Under the pieces are notes generated by a model that saw only the letters and a program-made list of their open reading frames with translations, was not told the DNA's origin and did no database searches. A stretch of DNA of 64,000 nucleotides, taken from the NCBI GenBank assembly GCA_965601955.1, contig OZ271855.1:3100001-3164000 (forward strand), read 5' to 3'. The position numbers were made by a program, and so were the translations under genes. Shown here one piece after another: positions 51,933-61,085 of this stretch. The number at the start of each line of letters is the position of its first letter. The stretch's first letter is position 1. Origin of the DNA: RHLJ01 sp965601955 (GTDB lineage: Bacteria > Bacteroidota > Rhodothermia > Balneolales > Balneolaceae).

Positions 51933-53786
51933 ATGACGAAGTTCTCGGCTTTACTTTTTTTGTGTGTATTACTGCTGATTCCTGTTTCAGGAATTGCACA
52001 GGTAAATACTGAATTTCAGATCGCTAACAGGTTGTACCAGCAACAGCGTTATGAAGATGCTCTTCCCTTTTTCCAGCGCATCAATCAGCAAGACCCTACC
52101 ATGTTCCTGTTTTTTGATCGGCTGATTGACTGCCATATTCAACTCAAGCAGTATGATACCGCCATCCAGCTTGCAGAAGAAAACGTAAGAAAGCAGATCA
52201 ATGCTCCACAAGTGAATGTTATTTTAGGTGAACTATACTATTTAAAGGAAGATACCGCCAGGGCATTCCAGATTTGGGAGAGGAACCTACAGCTTTACTC
52301 GACTCAACTACAGTTGTACCTAAATACTGCGAATGCAATGATTGACCGCAGGGCTTACCTAAAGGCAATAGAAGTATATAGAAAAGGCAGGCAGGTATTT
52401 AATAATGATCAGTTATTCGTTGCAGACATTCCCAACGCCTATATGCAAGCTGGTAAATATGAAGAGGCTATTGCCGAATGGTTAATCCTGGTGAAAAAGA
52501 ATCCACAGCAGAGCTCCGGTATACAAAGGATGCTAATGCGGTATAATGACCCCCTACTTTATGATATAGCTGTTCTTGAGCTTGAAGATCAACTTGCCGA
52601 CCTGGCCTCTGATCATGCCTCATACAGGCCTCTTTATGAACTTCAAATCTGGCTTTTACTAGAGAATGAGCTATTCCGAAGAGCCTTTGCATCGGCCAAA
52701 GAATTCGAAGAAAGAACTTCCAATTATAATTACAGCTTATTCAACGTCGGTACAAAACTAGCTGAAAATAATGAGTTTGAATTAGCTCTACAGGCATTCG
52801 AGTACTACGCTGAATCTTCTTTCGGGGAGATAAAATGGCGGGCAAATGAAGAAAAAGCCAACACCTATACGCTATGGGCCAAGTACTTGGATGACTACAA
52901 TCTTGATTTCTCCGACCAGAAAGATTCGCTGTACAATACAGCAATGATCATTCTTGAAGGAATTACTTCTGAGACAAGAAACTATAGCCGTATTCAGAGA
53001 GTGTACCTTAAACAGGCCGAAATAGCCCTGGATTTTGTATTCGATAAGGAATTGGCTGCTCTTGCAACCGAGCGATTGAAAAGCGTACAGGCACAGGAGG
53101 AAACACCAGAATCTAATTACCTGGATGGAAGGCTTTATTTAGCTGATAAAGAATTTACTTCTGCTCGTATTTCTTTTACCAGGGCGAATAAAAATACCGA
53201 AGTAGGAGATCTTGCTGAAAAAACCCGCTACTTTCTCGCGCTTACCGATTTCTATGCAGGAGATTTTGAGTTCGCCCAAATTCAATTAAAATCATTAGGA
53301 CGTCAGAATACATCCTTCTATGCTAACGATGCTCTGGAATTAAGGCTTTGGTTACAGGAAGGAATCAAAGCAGATACAACCGGCGAAGCATTGGGAGAAT
53401 TTGCAGATGCTCATTTTAACCTGTACACGGGGAATCGAGAAATGGCTACCGAGCAGTTATTAGCTATAACTCAAAATGATATTCCCGGAGTATTTATTGA
53501 TAATGCCTATCTCATGTTATCCAAAATACCCGAAATGAGAACTGAGGAATATATATCTGACCTGTCAGAGTTTATTGAAAGTGCTCCATATGTATCTCAA
53601 CGAGAAGAGTTTTTGTGGCAAATTGGAAAACTATATGACGGAATTTATTCCGAAAATGGAAAAAATGAAGTCACTCTTAGAAAATTAGTAGATGTATATG
53701 AGAGAATTATCCTGGAATATCCGCAAGGCTTTTATGCTCCTTATGCAAGACAACGATTAGCTTCTCTACCCAAACCAAACTCATAG
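51933..53786 (+). CDS. Periplasmic TPR-repeat protein
   Basis: A 617-residue exported protein (signal peptide about 1-23, ending GIAQ). It is helical throughout, with TPR units of about 34 residues (ANRLYQQQRYEDALPFFQRINQQDP, LYYLKEDTARAFQIWERNLQ, AYMQAGKYEEAIAEWLILVKKNP). Further units near 400-470 (YLADKEFTSARISFTRA, FYAGDFEFAQIQLKSL) suggest an outer-membrane or periplasmic scaffold. It lies two bases after maf and two bases before the next exported protein, so the exported pair is very likely co-expressed. Confidence 0.85.
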   Translation: MTKFSALLFLCVLLLIPVSGIAQVNTEFQIANRLYQQQRYEDALPFFQRINQQDPTMFLFFDRLIDCHIQLKQYDTAIQLAEENVRKQINAPQVNVILGELYYLKEDTARAFQIWERNLQLYSTQLQLYLNTANAMIDRRAYLKAIEVYRKGRQVFNNDQLFVADIPNAYMQAGKYEEAIAEWLILVKKNPQQSSGIQRMLMRYNDPLLYDIAVLELEDQLADLASDHASYRPLYELQIWLLLENELFRRAFASAKEFEERTSNYNYSLFNVGTKLAENNEFELALQAFEYYAESSFGEIKWRANEEKANTYTLWAKYLDDYNLDFSDQKDSLYNTAMIILEGITSETRNYSRIQRVYLKQAEIALDFVFDKELAALATERLKSVQAQEETPESNYLDGRLYLADKEFTSARISFTRANKNTEVGDLAEKTRYFLALTDFYAGDFEFAQIQLKSLGRQNTSFYANDALELRLWLQEGIKADTTGEALGEFADAHFNLYTGNREMATEQLLAITQNDIPGVFIDNAYLMLSKIPEMRTEEYISDLSEFIESAPYVSQREEFLWQIGKLYDGIYSENGKNEVTLRKLVDVYERIILEYPQGFYAPYARQRLASLPKPNS

Positions 53787-53788
53787 TC

Positions 53789-55054
53789 ATGAAAACTATT
53801 ACCTCCCTCCTTCTTTTTATTATTCTATTCAGCAGTAATTCTGTGGCTCAACAACAGGTACTCATACCTATGGATGCCTCTCAGACTAATCACCTCAAGG
53901 CGTATGGTGTGATCTTTAACCATATCAAAGATGGCTACCCAGCCAAATGGCTTTTGAATTATCGTGGAGGGTCATTCATGGCAGTGGTAGATAACGATAT
54001 TGTCAGAAAAGCACGCCTTAGAAATGTTTACATTGAAACCGTTTCCACTTCTGAAGCTGCATCCATTGTAGCTACAGTTGAATCCTCTGGGTCCAATACT
54101 TCGGTTGTAAATCTGGAGAAAACACCTCGTATTGCTGTATATACTCCTAATCAGGCTTTGCCCTGGGATGATGCTGTTACCCTTGCCCTTACCTATGCAG
54201 AAGTTGAATATGATAAACTCTGGGACGTAGAAGTACTGGAGGGGCAACTCCAACAATATGACTGGCTTCATCTCCACCATGAAGACTTTACAGGCCAATA
54301 TGGAAAATTTTGGGCTAGCTATAGAAATGCTCCCTGGTATATCACTCAGGTTCGACAAATGGAAGCTATGGCAAACGAATTAGGATTCTCAAAAGTGAGT
54401 GACCAAAAGAAACAGGTTGCTCAAACGATAAAAGAATATGTTGGGAACGGCGGTTTTCTTTTCGCGATGTGTTCCGGAACCGATACGTTTGATATCGCAC
54501 TTGCATCCATGGCAGTTGATATAGCTCCTGAGCAATTTGACGGAGATGCTATTGACCCACATGCTCACCACCACCTTGATTATACAAACACTTTTGCATT
54601 CGAAAACTTCAACATCGTTACCAACCCATATGAGTATGAACATGCAGATATTGATGTGCCTGTATCTATTGCACAGGTGGATCGAAGCCTGGACTTCTTC
54701 ACCCTTTTTGAATTCTCGGCAAAATGGGACCCTGTTCCGACTATGCTCACACAAAATCATGTGAGCAGTATCCCTGGTTTTTATGGGCAAACAACAGCAT
54801 TTAGAACAGAAAAAGTAAAGTCCTCAGTAGTTATTCTTGGCGAAGCCCCTGGAAGAAATCAGGTAAAATACCTTCATGGTAATTATGGAAATGGCACCTT
54901 TACTTTTTATGGCGGTCATGACCCAGAAGATTACACGCATCGTGTAAACGACCCTCCAACTGACCTGGCTCTTCATCCAAATAGCCCCGGCTACCGACTT
55001 ATTCTGAATAACATCCTATTCCCGGCTGCTAAAAAGAAAAAAAAGAAAACCTAA
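53789..55054 (+). CDS. Exported protein often mislabelled asparagine synthetase B
   Basis: A 421-residue exported protein (signal peptide about 1-20, ending SVAQ). Proteins starting LIPMDASQTNHLKAYGV and WLLNYRGGSFM are often annotated as asparagine synthetase B in this phylum, but no glutaminase Cys at position 2 or ATP-binding synthetase motifs are present, so that name is not supported. The middle has RIAVYTPNQALPWDDAVTLALTYAEVEYD, DWLHLHHEDFTG and GGFLFAMCSGTDTFDIALA. The last looks like the nucleophile elbow of class-I glutamine-amidotransferase/ThuA folds. A His-rich HAHHHLDY stretch and a GHDPEDYTHRV segment could bind metal. It ends in a basic KKKKKKT-like tail. It is co-transcribed with the TPR protein. 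Confidence 0.75.
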   Translation: MKTITSLLLFIILFSSNSVAQQQVLIPMDASQTNHLKAYGVIFNHIKDGYPAKWLLNYRGGSFMAVVDNDIVRKARLRNVYIETVSTSEAASIVATVESSGSNTSVVNLEKTPRIAVYTPNQALPWDDAVTLALTYAEVEYDKLWDVEVLEGQLQQYDWLHLHHEDFTGQYGKFWASYRNAPWYITQVRQMEAMANELGFSKVSDQKKQVAQTIKEYVGNGGFLFAMCSGTDTFDIALASMAVDIAPEQFDGDAIDPHAHHHLDYTNTFAFENFNIVTNPYEYEHADIDVPVSIAQVDRSLDFFTLFEFSAKWDPVPTMLTQNHVSSIPGFYGQTTAFRTEKVKSSVVILGEAPGRNQVKYLHGNYGNGTFTFYGGHDPEDYTHRVNDPPTDLALHPNSPGYRLILNNILFPAAKKKKKKT

Positions 55055-55065
55055 CGGGATTAAAG

Positions 55066-55132
55066 ATTCAAAATTAAAAATGAAAGATGGTACCTTGATC
55101 TATCTTTCATTTTTAAATCTTTCATTTTGAAT
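55066..55132. repeat. Nested AT-rich palindrome between secreted protein and mazG
   Basis: A perfect 13-bp stem AAAAATGAAAGAT (55076-55088)/ATCTTTCATTTTT (55102-55114) nested within ATTCAAAAT (55066-55074)/ATTTTGAAT (55124-55132). It follows the secreted-protein stop and precedes mazG by a few bases. It may act as a terminator or be another dispersed palindromic element. Confidence 0.65.
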
Positions 55133-55137
55133 TCTAC

Positions 55138-55905
55138 ATGAAGCCAACCCGAAACTTCGAAGATCTTGTTGAGCTTGTGGCCATTCTAAGAAAGGAATGT
55201 CCCTGGGATCGAAAACAAACACACTATTCCATAAAAGATAATCTCGTCGAAGAGGCCTATGAGGCTATTGAAGCTTTGGATCAGGGTGATTTTGATGAAT
55301 TCAAAAAAGAGCTAGGCGACCTGTTGCTACATGTGGTATTCCATTCGAACATCGCCAGCGAGACAAATACCTTTGAAATTGGAGAGGTAATTTACACGCT
55401 CATGGATAAACTGATCCGTCGGCACCCTCACGTATTCGGAGAAGAGGTAGTTAACGGAGAAACCCAGGTTGCTGAAAACTGGGAAAACATTAAACTGAAA
55501 GAAGGAAAGAAATCGGTGTTAGACGGGCTTCCCGCTCACCTTCCTGCTTTGATTAAAGCACAAAGGATGCAGGAGAAAGCAGCGAATGTGGGTTTCGATT
55601 GGCCAGAATGGAGACAAGCCTGGGAAAAATTAGATGAAGAGTTAGCTGAGTTTAAAGAAACACTGGAACATGGAGACGAGGAAAATTCAGCTAAAGAATT
55701 TGGAGATGTACTCTTCTCGATGGTTAACGTAGCTCGTTTTTTCGATTTGACCGCGGAGGATAGCTTGAGAAAAACGAATCGAAAGTTTGAACAACGTTTT
55801 AGATTCGTAGAAGAAGGATTAAAAAGTCAGGGTAAAAGTCTAAAAGATGCCACGCTCCAGGAAATGGACGGGCTTTGGGAGGCTTCAAAAGAAGAGGTGA
55901 ATTGA
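55138..55905 (+). CDS. mazG: Nucleoside triphosphate pyrophosphohydrolase MazG
   Basis: A 255-residue all-alpha NTP pyrophosphohydrolase with two MazG domains. Domain 1 holds the catalytic ECPWDRKQTHYSI and EEAYEAIEAL...FKKELGDLLLHVVFH (EXXE...EXXD). Domain 2 lies at about 175-235 (LAEFKETLEHGD, KEFGDVLFSMVN). It removes aberrant dNTPs and may influence ppGpp. Together with maf and dut this adds to the nucleotide-sanitising genes in the window. Confidence 0.95.
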   Translation: MKPTRNFEDLVELVAILRKECPWDRKQTHYSIKDNLVEEAYEAIEALDQGDFDEFKKELGDLLLHVVFHSNIASETNTFEIGEVIYTLMDKLIRRHPHVFGEEVVNGETQVAENWENIKLKEGKKSVLDGLPAHLPALIKAQRMQEKAANVGFDWPEWRQAWEKLDEELAEFKETLEHGDEENSAKEFGDVLFSMVNVARFFDLTAEDSLRKTNRKFEQRFRFVEEGLKSQGKSLKDATLQEMDGLWEASKEEVN

Positions 55906-56092
55906 TAGTAAGATTTTACTTTTCTTCAACACTAAATTGGTGAATAACATTTAATAAATTCCCACTCTTTCATTACCTTTAGTTCCTGTGATTTTTTTCA
56001 AATAGGGATGAAATTTTTGCCGAATCACATTTGTTGTTAGCAAAGAATCGACGGCAATATAGATCACTGATCAAACAAAAAAAGGAACAAAC

Positions 56093-57262
56093 ATGTCGAC
56101 AAACCTACATACAGGCTTTGATGAAAACGAATTCCCCTTTATAAATAAAGGGCTTGACGGAATCGTAGCTTTCTCCACTACAAAAAGTTTTATTGATGGG
56201 GCTAAGGGAGAACTTATTTATTCAGGCTACAATATTGATACTCTCGCCGATGAAGCCACTTTTGAAGAGGTTTGTTTTTTGCTATGGAATGATCGACTAC
56301 CAAATTCTGAAGAGTTAGAAACCCTAAAAAAAGAATTGATCAAAGAACGGGCTATTCCGCAAGTAGTTCTTAATTACTTAACAACTACGGATAAAGACGC
56401 GGAACCAATGGCTGTTCTACAATCTGCCGTTTCTATGCTCGCTGATTATGACCCCACTAAAGGAAAATATGATCCCGATTTGTTCATGAGTCAGGCCATT
56501 GCCTTGACAGCTAAGATTCCAACTATTATTGCTGCTTACGATCGCTACCGGCACGGAAAGGAAATTATCGAACCTCTATCAGAAGGCAGCACTGCGTTCA
56601 ACTTTTTATACATGTTGAATGGTGTTAAGCCTGGAACTCAGGCTGAAAAAACGATGGATCTTTGCCTGATTCTTCATGCAGAACATGGCATGAATGCTTC
56701 CACTTTTACTGCACGTACTGTTTGTGCAACCATGTCGGACATGTATTCCTCTATTACTGCTGCCATTGGAGCTCTTAAAGGACCATTGCACGGAGGCGCT
56801 AACACTGCTGTAATGAATACCTTAATTGAGCTAGGTAAGCAGGGAGAAAATGCAGATGCCATCGCTTTCACCAAGGATAAATTGGCAAAGAAAGAAAAGA
56901 TCATGGGCTTTGGTCACAGGGTTTACAAAACCTTTGACCCAAGAGGACGACATCTCCAAAAAATGGCTAAGTCACTATCTGAGGAAACTGGCCATGAGGA
57001 ACTATATAGATGGTCGATGGATATGCTTAACACAATGAAATCAGAAAAAAATATCGATCCGAACGTAGACTTCTTTTCTGCTACTGTATACTACTCTATC
57101 GGTATCCAGCCAGATCTTTATACCTGTATTTTTACAATGAGCCGTATTTCAGGATGGACCGGTCATTTTATGGAACAAGCGGCTAATAACCGTTTGATTC
57201 GTCCACGTGCACTTTATGTTGGAGAGAAAAATCTGAACTGGGTCCCCGTTGAAGAGCGGTAA
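56093..57262 (+). CDS. gltA: Citrate synthase
   Basis: Condenses acetyl-CoA and oxaloacetate at entry to the TCA cycle. It has 389 residues, of the shorter type. Features: LILHAEHGMNAST (195-203, substrate His), GALKGPLHGGAN with catalytic His233, GFGHRVYKTFDPR, and NVDFFSATVYYSIG with catalytic Asp326. Methylcitrate synthase is a possible alternative, since no prp genes are nearby to decide. A ribosome site (AAAGGAAC) lies close upstream. The 187-base upstream spacer is AT-rich and carries no gene. Confidence 0.94.
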   Translation: MSTNLHTGFDENEFPFINKGLDGIVAFSTTKSFIDGAKGELIYSGYNIDTLADEATFEEVCFLLWNDRLPNSEELETLKKELIKERAIPQVVLNYLTTTDKDAEPMAVLQSAVSMLADYDPTKGKYDPDLFMSQAIALTAKIPTIIAAYDRYRHGKEIIEPLSEGSTAFNFLYMLNGVKPGTQAEKTMDLCLILHAEHGMNASTFTARTVCATMSDMYSSITAAIGALKGPLHGGANTAVMNTLIELGKQGENADAIAFTKDKLAKKEKIMGFGHRVYKTFDPRGRHLQKMAKSLSEETGHEELYRWSMDMLNTMKSEKNIDPNVDFFSATVYYSIGIQPDLYTCIFTMSRISGWTGHFMEQAANNRLIRPRALYVGEKNLNWVPVEER

Positions 57263-57285
57263 ATCTTCTCTTTCTGCTTTAAAAT

Positions 57286-57353
57286 CCTGGTTCAACGAAC
57301 CCTCCTTCCGTAAATAACTTATTACTTGATAGATAAACTTTCGGAAAACCAGG
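57286..57353 (+). other. Possible two-stem leader before the cyclase gene
   Basis: CCTGGTT (57286-57292) pairs with AACCAGG (57347-57353) and TTCCG (57306-57310) pairs with CGGAA (57342-57346). On the 3' side the two stems stack directly. The structure ends ten bases before the TTG start of the cyclase gene and could gate its translation. Prediction is by inspection only. Confidence 0.3.
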
Positions 57354-57362
57354 AAAAGAGCT

Positions 57363-57887
57363 TTGAAAATAATTGATCTTACATTACCCATTTTTGAGGG
57401 TATGCAGCTATACCCTGGCGATCCTGAAATTCATATTGAGCAGATATTCACTATTGAAAATGAGGGATGGAACATGAAACGTTTCCACATGAATGGACAT
57501 GATGGAACCCATGTGAACGTACCTATCCATTGCAAAAAAGAAGGAAAAACACTTAATGACTACAATATCCAGGATTTTTGTGGTGAGTGTACCCTTTTTG
57601 AAGATCTTCAGGATATTATACCCAGCAAAGGAGTTATTTTTGCTCATATGAATATTACCAGGGAAATGGCAGAGGTAATTATTGCAAGAAAATCTAGGTT
57701 CGTAGGTTTGTCTTCAGATTTTGAATTTAATGAACATGTAGAAAAATTTTTATTGAACAATGACATTCTTTGCTTTGAAAAGCTTGCTAATACAAAGAAA
57801 CTCCCCAAACAATTTTTCTTCCATGGCGCCCCTCTGAAAATTCAAGATGGAGATGGTAGCCCGGTTAGAGCATATGCGATATACTAG
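57363..57887 (+). CDS. Cyclase-family metal hydrolase (kynurenine formamidase-like)
   Basis: A 174-residue protein of the cyclase/KynB family (PF04199-like). The start is TTG at 57363, with AGGA eight bases before it. LPIFEGMQLYPGDPEI and the metal motif HDGTHVNVPIH (family HXGTHXDXPXH) are present, but the usual Asp of the motif is Asn here. FAHMNITREMAEVI, GLSSDF and FFHGAPLKIQDGDGSPVRAYAIY follow. It is slightly shorter than typical formamidases (about 200). Substrate is unknown; formamidase or lactonase-type amide hydrolysis are candidates. It lies 100 bases after citrate synthase and ends convergent with the PAS-histidine kinase gene. Confidence 0.83.
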   Translation: MKIIDLTLPIFEGMQLYPGDPEIHIEQIFTIENEGWNMKRFHMNGHDGTHVNVPIHCKKEGKTLNDYNIQDFCGECTLFEDLQDIIPSKGVIFAHMNITREMAEVIIARKSRFVGLSSDFEFNEHVEKFLLNNDILCFEKLANTKKLPKQFFFHGAPLKIQDGDGSPVRAYAIY

Positions 57888-58004
57888 AACAAGACTGGTA
57901 TTCAGTCAGTATTTAAATGGTTAAACAACAACCAGCATCAACATACTTCATCCTATCAAAAGAACTTAGATTGGACTACTTTCGAAAATAGATAGGTTTT
58001 TCAC

Positions 58005-60911
58005 TCAGAATAATTCAGCTTGATTTTGGGAGTCTTCCCAGGTTCTCATTTCGGAAGGTTTAAACCTAAGATTAAAGGTAGTACCCTGCTTAGAACACCA
58101 GGAAATTTTGCCATTTAACTGTGTTGCCAGACTGGTTATTAAAGCAATACCTAGTGAATTGGAGTTATTCTTCTCAAAATCATCCGGTAATCCCACCCCG
58201 GTATCTTTTACACTGAATACGGTTTCCTGGCCTTCATTAGTAATGCATATAGTAATGGTGCCGCTCATTGTTCCAGGAAATGCATACTTGAATGCATTGG
58301 TTACCAACTCGTTAGCTATAATACCAAAAGGAACTGCCTGATTTACATTTAAGGTAAGTTCATCTCCAACTAGTTCTATATCAATCCTTTTTCCTGATCT
58401 TGAGAATGTGTTCTTTATGTCACCCAATAAATCTTCGAGATAAGATTTTATTTCTATGCTTGTGAATAACTCACTTTGGTAGAGCTTCTCATGAATTGTC
58501 GCAATCGATTTAATACGCGCCTGAGATTCTTTCAGGAGCTGTACCACACTCTCATCTTCAATGGAATATGACTGAAGAGCGAATAACCCGGATACAACCG
58601 CCAAATTATTCTTAACCCTATGATGTATTTCTTTGATGAGTACTTCCTTCTCAGATAGAGAATCTTCAAGCTGGCTCTGATATTCTAATAGACTTGTTAT
58701 ATCAGTTGCAGTACCTGTACATCCAACAATGCTTCCATTTTCATCATAAAGAGGATATGCTTTTGCAGAAAGTGAAATAATCTTGCCATTTTTTCGAACC
58801 AGGCGTAAATCAAAATTATCGAATTGTTTTCCTTTTATTACTTCTGAATGCATTCGCTGCATATCTTCTACCATTTCTTCGGAAACAATGGGAGTGAATT
58901 CCTTTCCAATCAACTCTTTTGGTAAATAGCCAAGTATTTTGATACTGGCATTGTTCAGAAATGTAAATCTACCTGTCACGTCTATTCTCCAAATCAGGTC
59001 ATGAGAGGCTTCGATTAGGGTTCTATACTTTCGTTCGCTTTCTACAAGAGCGATCTCTGTCTTGGTCTGTTCGGTGATATCCTCGAGAAGCACCAGAATC
59101 TTACTAACTTCCCCATTCTTTCCGAGAATAGGAGTTAAATAGTTCTTCAGGGTAATCTGTTTACCAGATTTAGTAACCCTTTCAATTTCTTCAATCTTAG
59201 GAGTATTACGTCTTAGCTTTTCCTTTACTTTTTGAATGTGTTCTTCTTGAACAAAGGGGATAAACTTTCCAAATACCTCTTCTGCTTTCCATCCGAATAC
59301 TTCCTCTGCTTTCGAATTCCAGATATCTTCTACAATACCTTCCTGGGTTATGGTCATAATTGCAATAGGCGCAGAATCAATTAATGTAGAAAGAACATTA
59401 TTTGCACTGAGTAACTGATTCTGAAACTCTACTTTTTCAGTAATATCATTTATAAGAACCAACCTTCCTTTAGAACCATTGAAGTGGATTCGCCTCCAGT
59501 GAATTTCTACATCAAGGAGTTCTCCATTTTTCTTTTTATGCCTCCCAGAAGCTGTTGTGATAGCACCATCTAGACCGTGATCTTTTTCTTTTTCAACTGC
59601 AATCAGATAGTTCTCAATATCCTCTTCTGGTCTTATATCCATAGAAGTCATTGATAGAAGTTCTTTTGTAGAGTAGCCGTATAAATTTTCAGCAGCTTTG
59701 TTGGCTGCTATAATTCTATTGGTCTCGTCATCGGCTAGCAAAAGAAGCGGGTTAGGGTTATTATCAAAAAGATATTGATACCTTTGCTTTCCTTTTATGA
59801 TATCCAATTCTTTCCCTTTTTGATCTGATATATCCTGAAATGAACCCATTATCTTAATTACTTTATCCTTCTCGAAAATGGGAGTGCCTGTTCCCCGACA
59901 CCATTTTTTTTCTCCTTTACTATCAATTACCTCTACTTGAATATCAAACGGAATGCCTTTCTCTGCTTTTCTTAAAGACTTTTGGAGTAGTTCCCAGGAT
60001 TCCTTCGTGTGATACTTTTCATCCGTTTCTTTACCCGGGTTTAATTCTTCTTCTGAAATCCCATAGATATCATAAATGCCTTTTGTCCAGACTTCCTTTC
60101 CTGATTCCACCTCTCTTTCCCAAGCGCCAATCTTTGCCTGACTACTTACTTCCTCGAATAGAGTATTCATTCTAATTTCGTGAGTTACATCCTGGAACAG
60201 GGAAACAACAAATTCTTCATCCCCACTCTTTGCAACATGAGAATGAACAATCAACTCCAGATAGGTGCCATCCTTTCTTATTTCTCGAAATTGTGTACCC
60301 TCCGACCGTCCGATAGCAAAAAATTCTTCGTACTTTTTTTGTTCGAGTTCTAAGTTTTCTTTTGGGGTAATTATATCCAGGCAGGCACCTTCCAATTCAC
60401 CTTTTTCATACCCCATAATTTTACAGTAACGTTCATTAACCCTTACAATCTCTCGTTGCTTATTTGAGATACGGATTCCAACAAACGAATCGAATAATGA
60501 ATTAATGAAAAGATCATCAAGCTTTTGTTCTTTTCGCTTTTCCAAAGATTTCAATTCTCTCTTAATGGCCTTGGTTAGCCGGGACAGATTGCCCATCAAA
60601 ACATAATCGATTGCACCTTCTGATAAAGCCTCAATTACTGCTTCATCGGGGCTTTCATTAGACACTAAAATCAAAGGAACACTGTTTTGATCGTCCCTTA
60701 GAAATTCAGTTATGTTAGCACCTGCATCTTTAATGAGTGCATAATTACAAATGATAAAATGGAATTCATTACAGTGAATTAGCACTTTGGCTTCATCCAA
60801 AGTACCCACTTGTTTTGATGTGAAGCTAAGTCCTCCCTTAACTATCTCTCTTTCTATTAGCCTAACTTCTTCCAGACTATCCTCTATAATGAGAATCTTT
60901 AAACTGTGCAT
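58005..60911 (-). CDS. Multi-PAS histidine kinase with degenerate receiver
   Basis: A 968-residue signalling protein without obvious membrane helices. Order: receiver-like domain 1-120; five PAS domains at about 135-245, 248-365, 372-490, 498-615 and 622-740; HisKA_2-type dimerisation domain with EIHHRVKNNL (phospho-His); HATPase domain with FGIIANELVTNAFKYAFP, VKDTGVGLPDD and GIALITSLATQLNGKISW. The receiver keeps the acidic pocket (LIIEDS), but the phosphoacceptor position reads IICNYALI with Asn56 in place of Asp, and the conserved Lys is Met106 in DYVLMGNL. It therefore is a pseudo-receiver, probably sensing by binding rather than by phosphorylation. It has no adjacent response-regulator gene. 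Output target unknown. Confidence 0.92.
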   Translation of the reverse strand: MHSLKILIIEDSLEEVRLIEREIVKGGLSFTSKQVGTLDEAKVLIHCNEFHFIICNYALIKDAGANITEFLRDDQNSVPLILVSNESPDEAVIEALSEGAIDYVLMGNLSRLTKAIKRELKSLEKRKEQKLDDLFINSLFDSFVGIRISNKQREIVRVNERYCKIMGYEKGELEGACLDIITPKENLELEQKKYEEFFAIGRSEGTQFREIRKDGTYLELIVHSHVAKSGDEEFVVSLFQDVTHEIRMNTLFEEVSSQAKIGAWEREVESGKEVWTKGIYDIYGISEEELNPGKETDEKYHTKESWELLQKSLRKAEKGIPFDIQVEVIDSKGEKKWCRGTGTPIFEKDKVIKIMGSFQDISDQKGKELDIIKGKQRYQYLFDNNPNPLLLLADDETNRIIAANKAAENLYGYSTKELLSMTSMDIRPEEDIENYLIAVEKEKDHGLDGAITTASGRHKKKNGELLDVEIHWRRIHFNGSKGRLVLINDITEKVEFQNQLLSANNVLSTLIDSAPIAIMTITQEGIVEDIWNSKAEEVFGWKAEEVFGKFIPFVQEEHIQKVKEKLRRNTPKIEEIERVTKSGKQITLKNYLTPILGKNGEVSKILVLLEDITEQTKTEIALVESERKYRTLIEASHDLIWRIDVTGRFTFLNNASIKILGYLPKELIGKEFTPIVSEEMVEDMQRMHSEVIKGKQFDNFDLRLVRKNGKIISLSAKAYPLYDENGSIVGCTGTATDITSLLEYQSQLEDSLSEKEVLIKEIHHRVKNNLAVVSGLFALQSYSIEDESVVQLLKESQARIKSIATIHEKLYQSELFTSIEIKSYLEDLLGDIKNTFSRSGKRIDIELVGDELTLNVNQAVPFGIIANELVTNAFKYAFPGTMSGTITICITNEGQETVFSVKDTGVGLPDDFEKNNSNSLGIALITSLATQLNGKISWCSKQGTTFNLRFKPSEMRTWEDSQNQAELF

Positions 60912-61085
60912 CTTAAAAACCTAAGTTTATTATTAAGCAATCATGCACCTAACCAACAAAGCAATTCAACAAGGTATACAAAACTGCCATTTAAAAAAAA
61001 GCTTTGAGTACTCTGTCAAAAAAGCTTGATGAAAAATACAAGATCAAAACTACACAGCAATAGATGTAGACTTTAAATATCCCTT

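Noticed and set aside
53789..55054. Asparagine synthetase B as the product name
   Set aside because: Signal peptide present; no Cys2 glutaminase or ATP-binding synthetase motifs.
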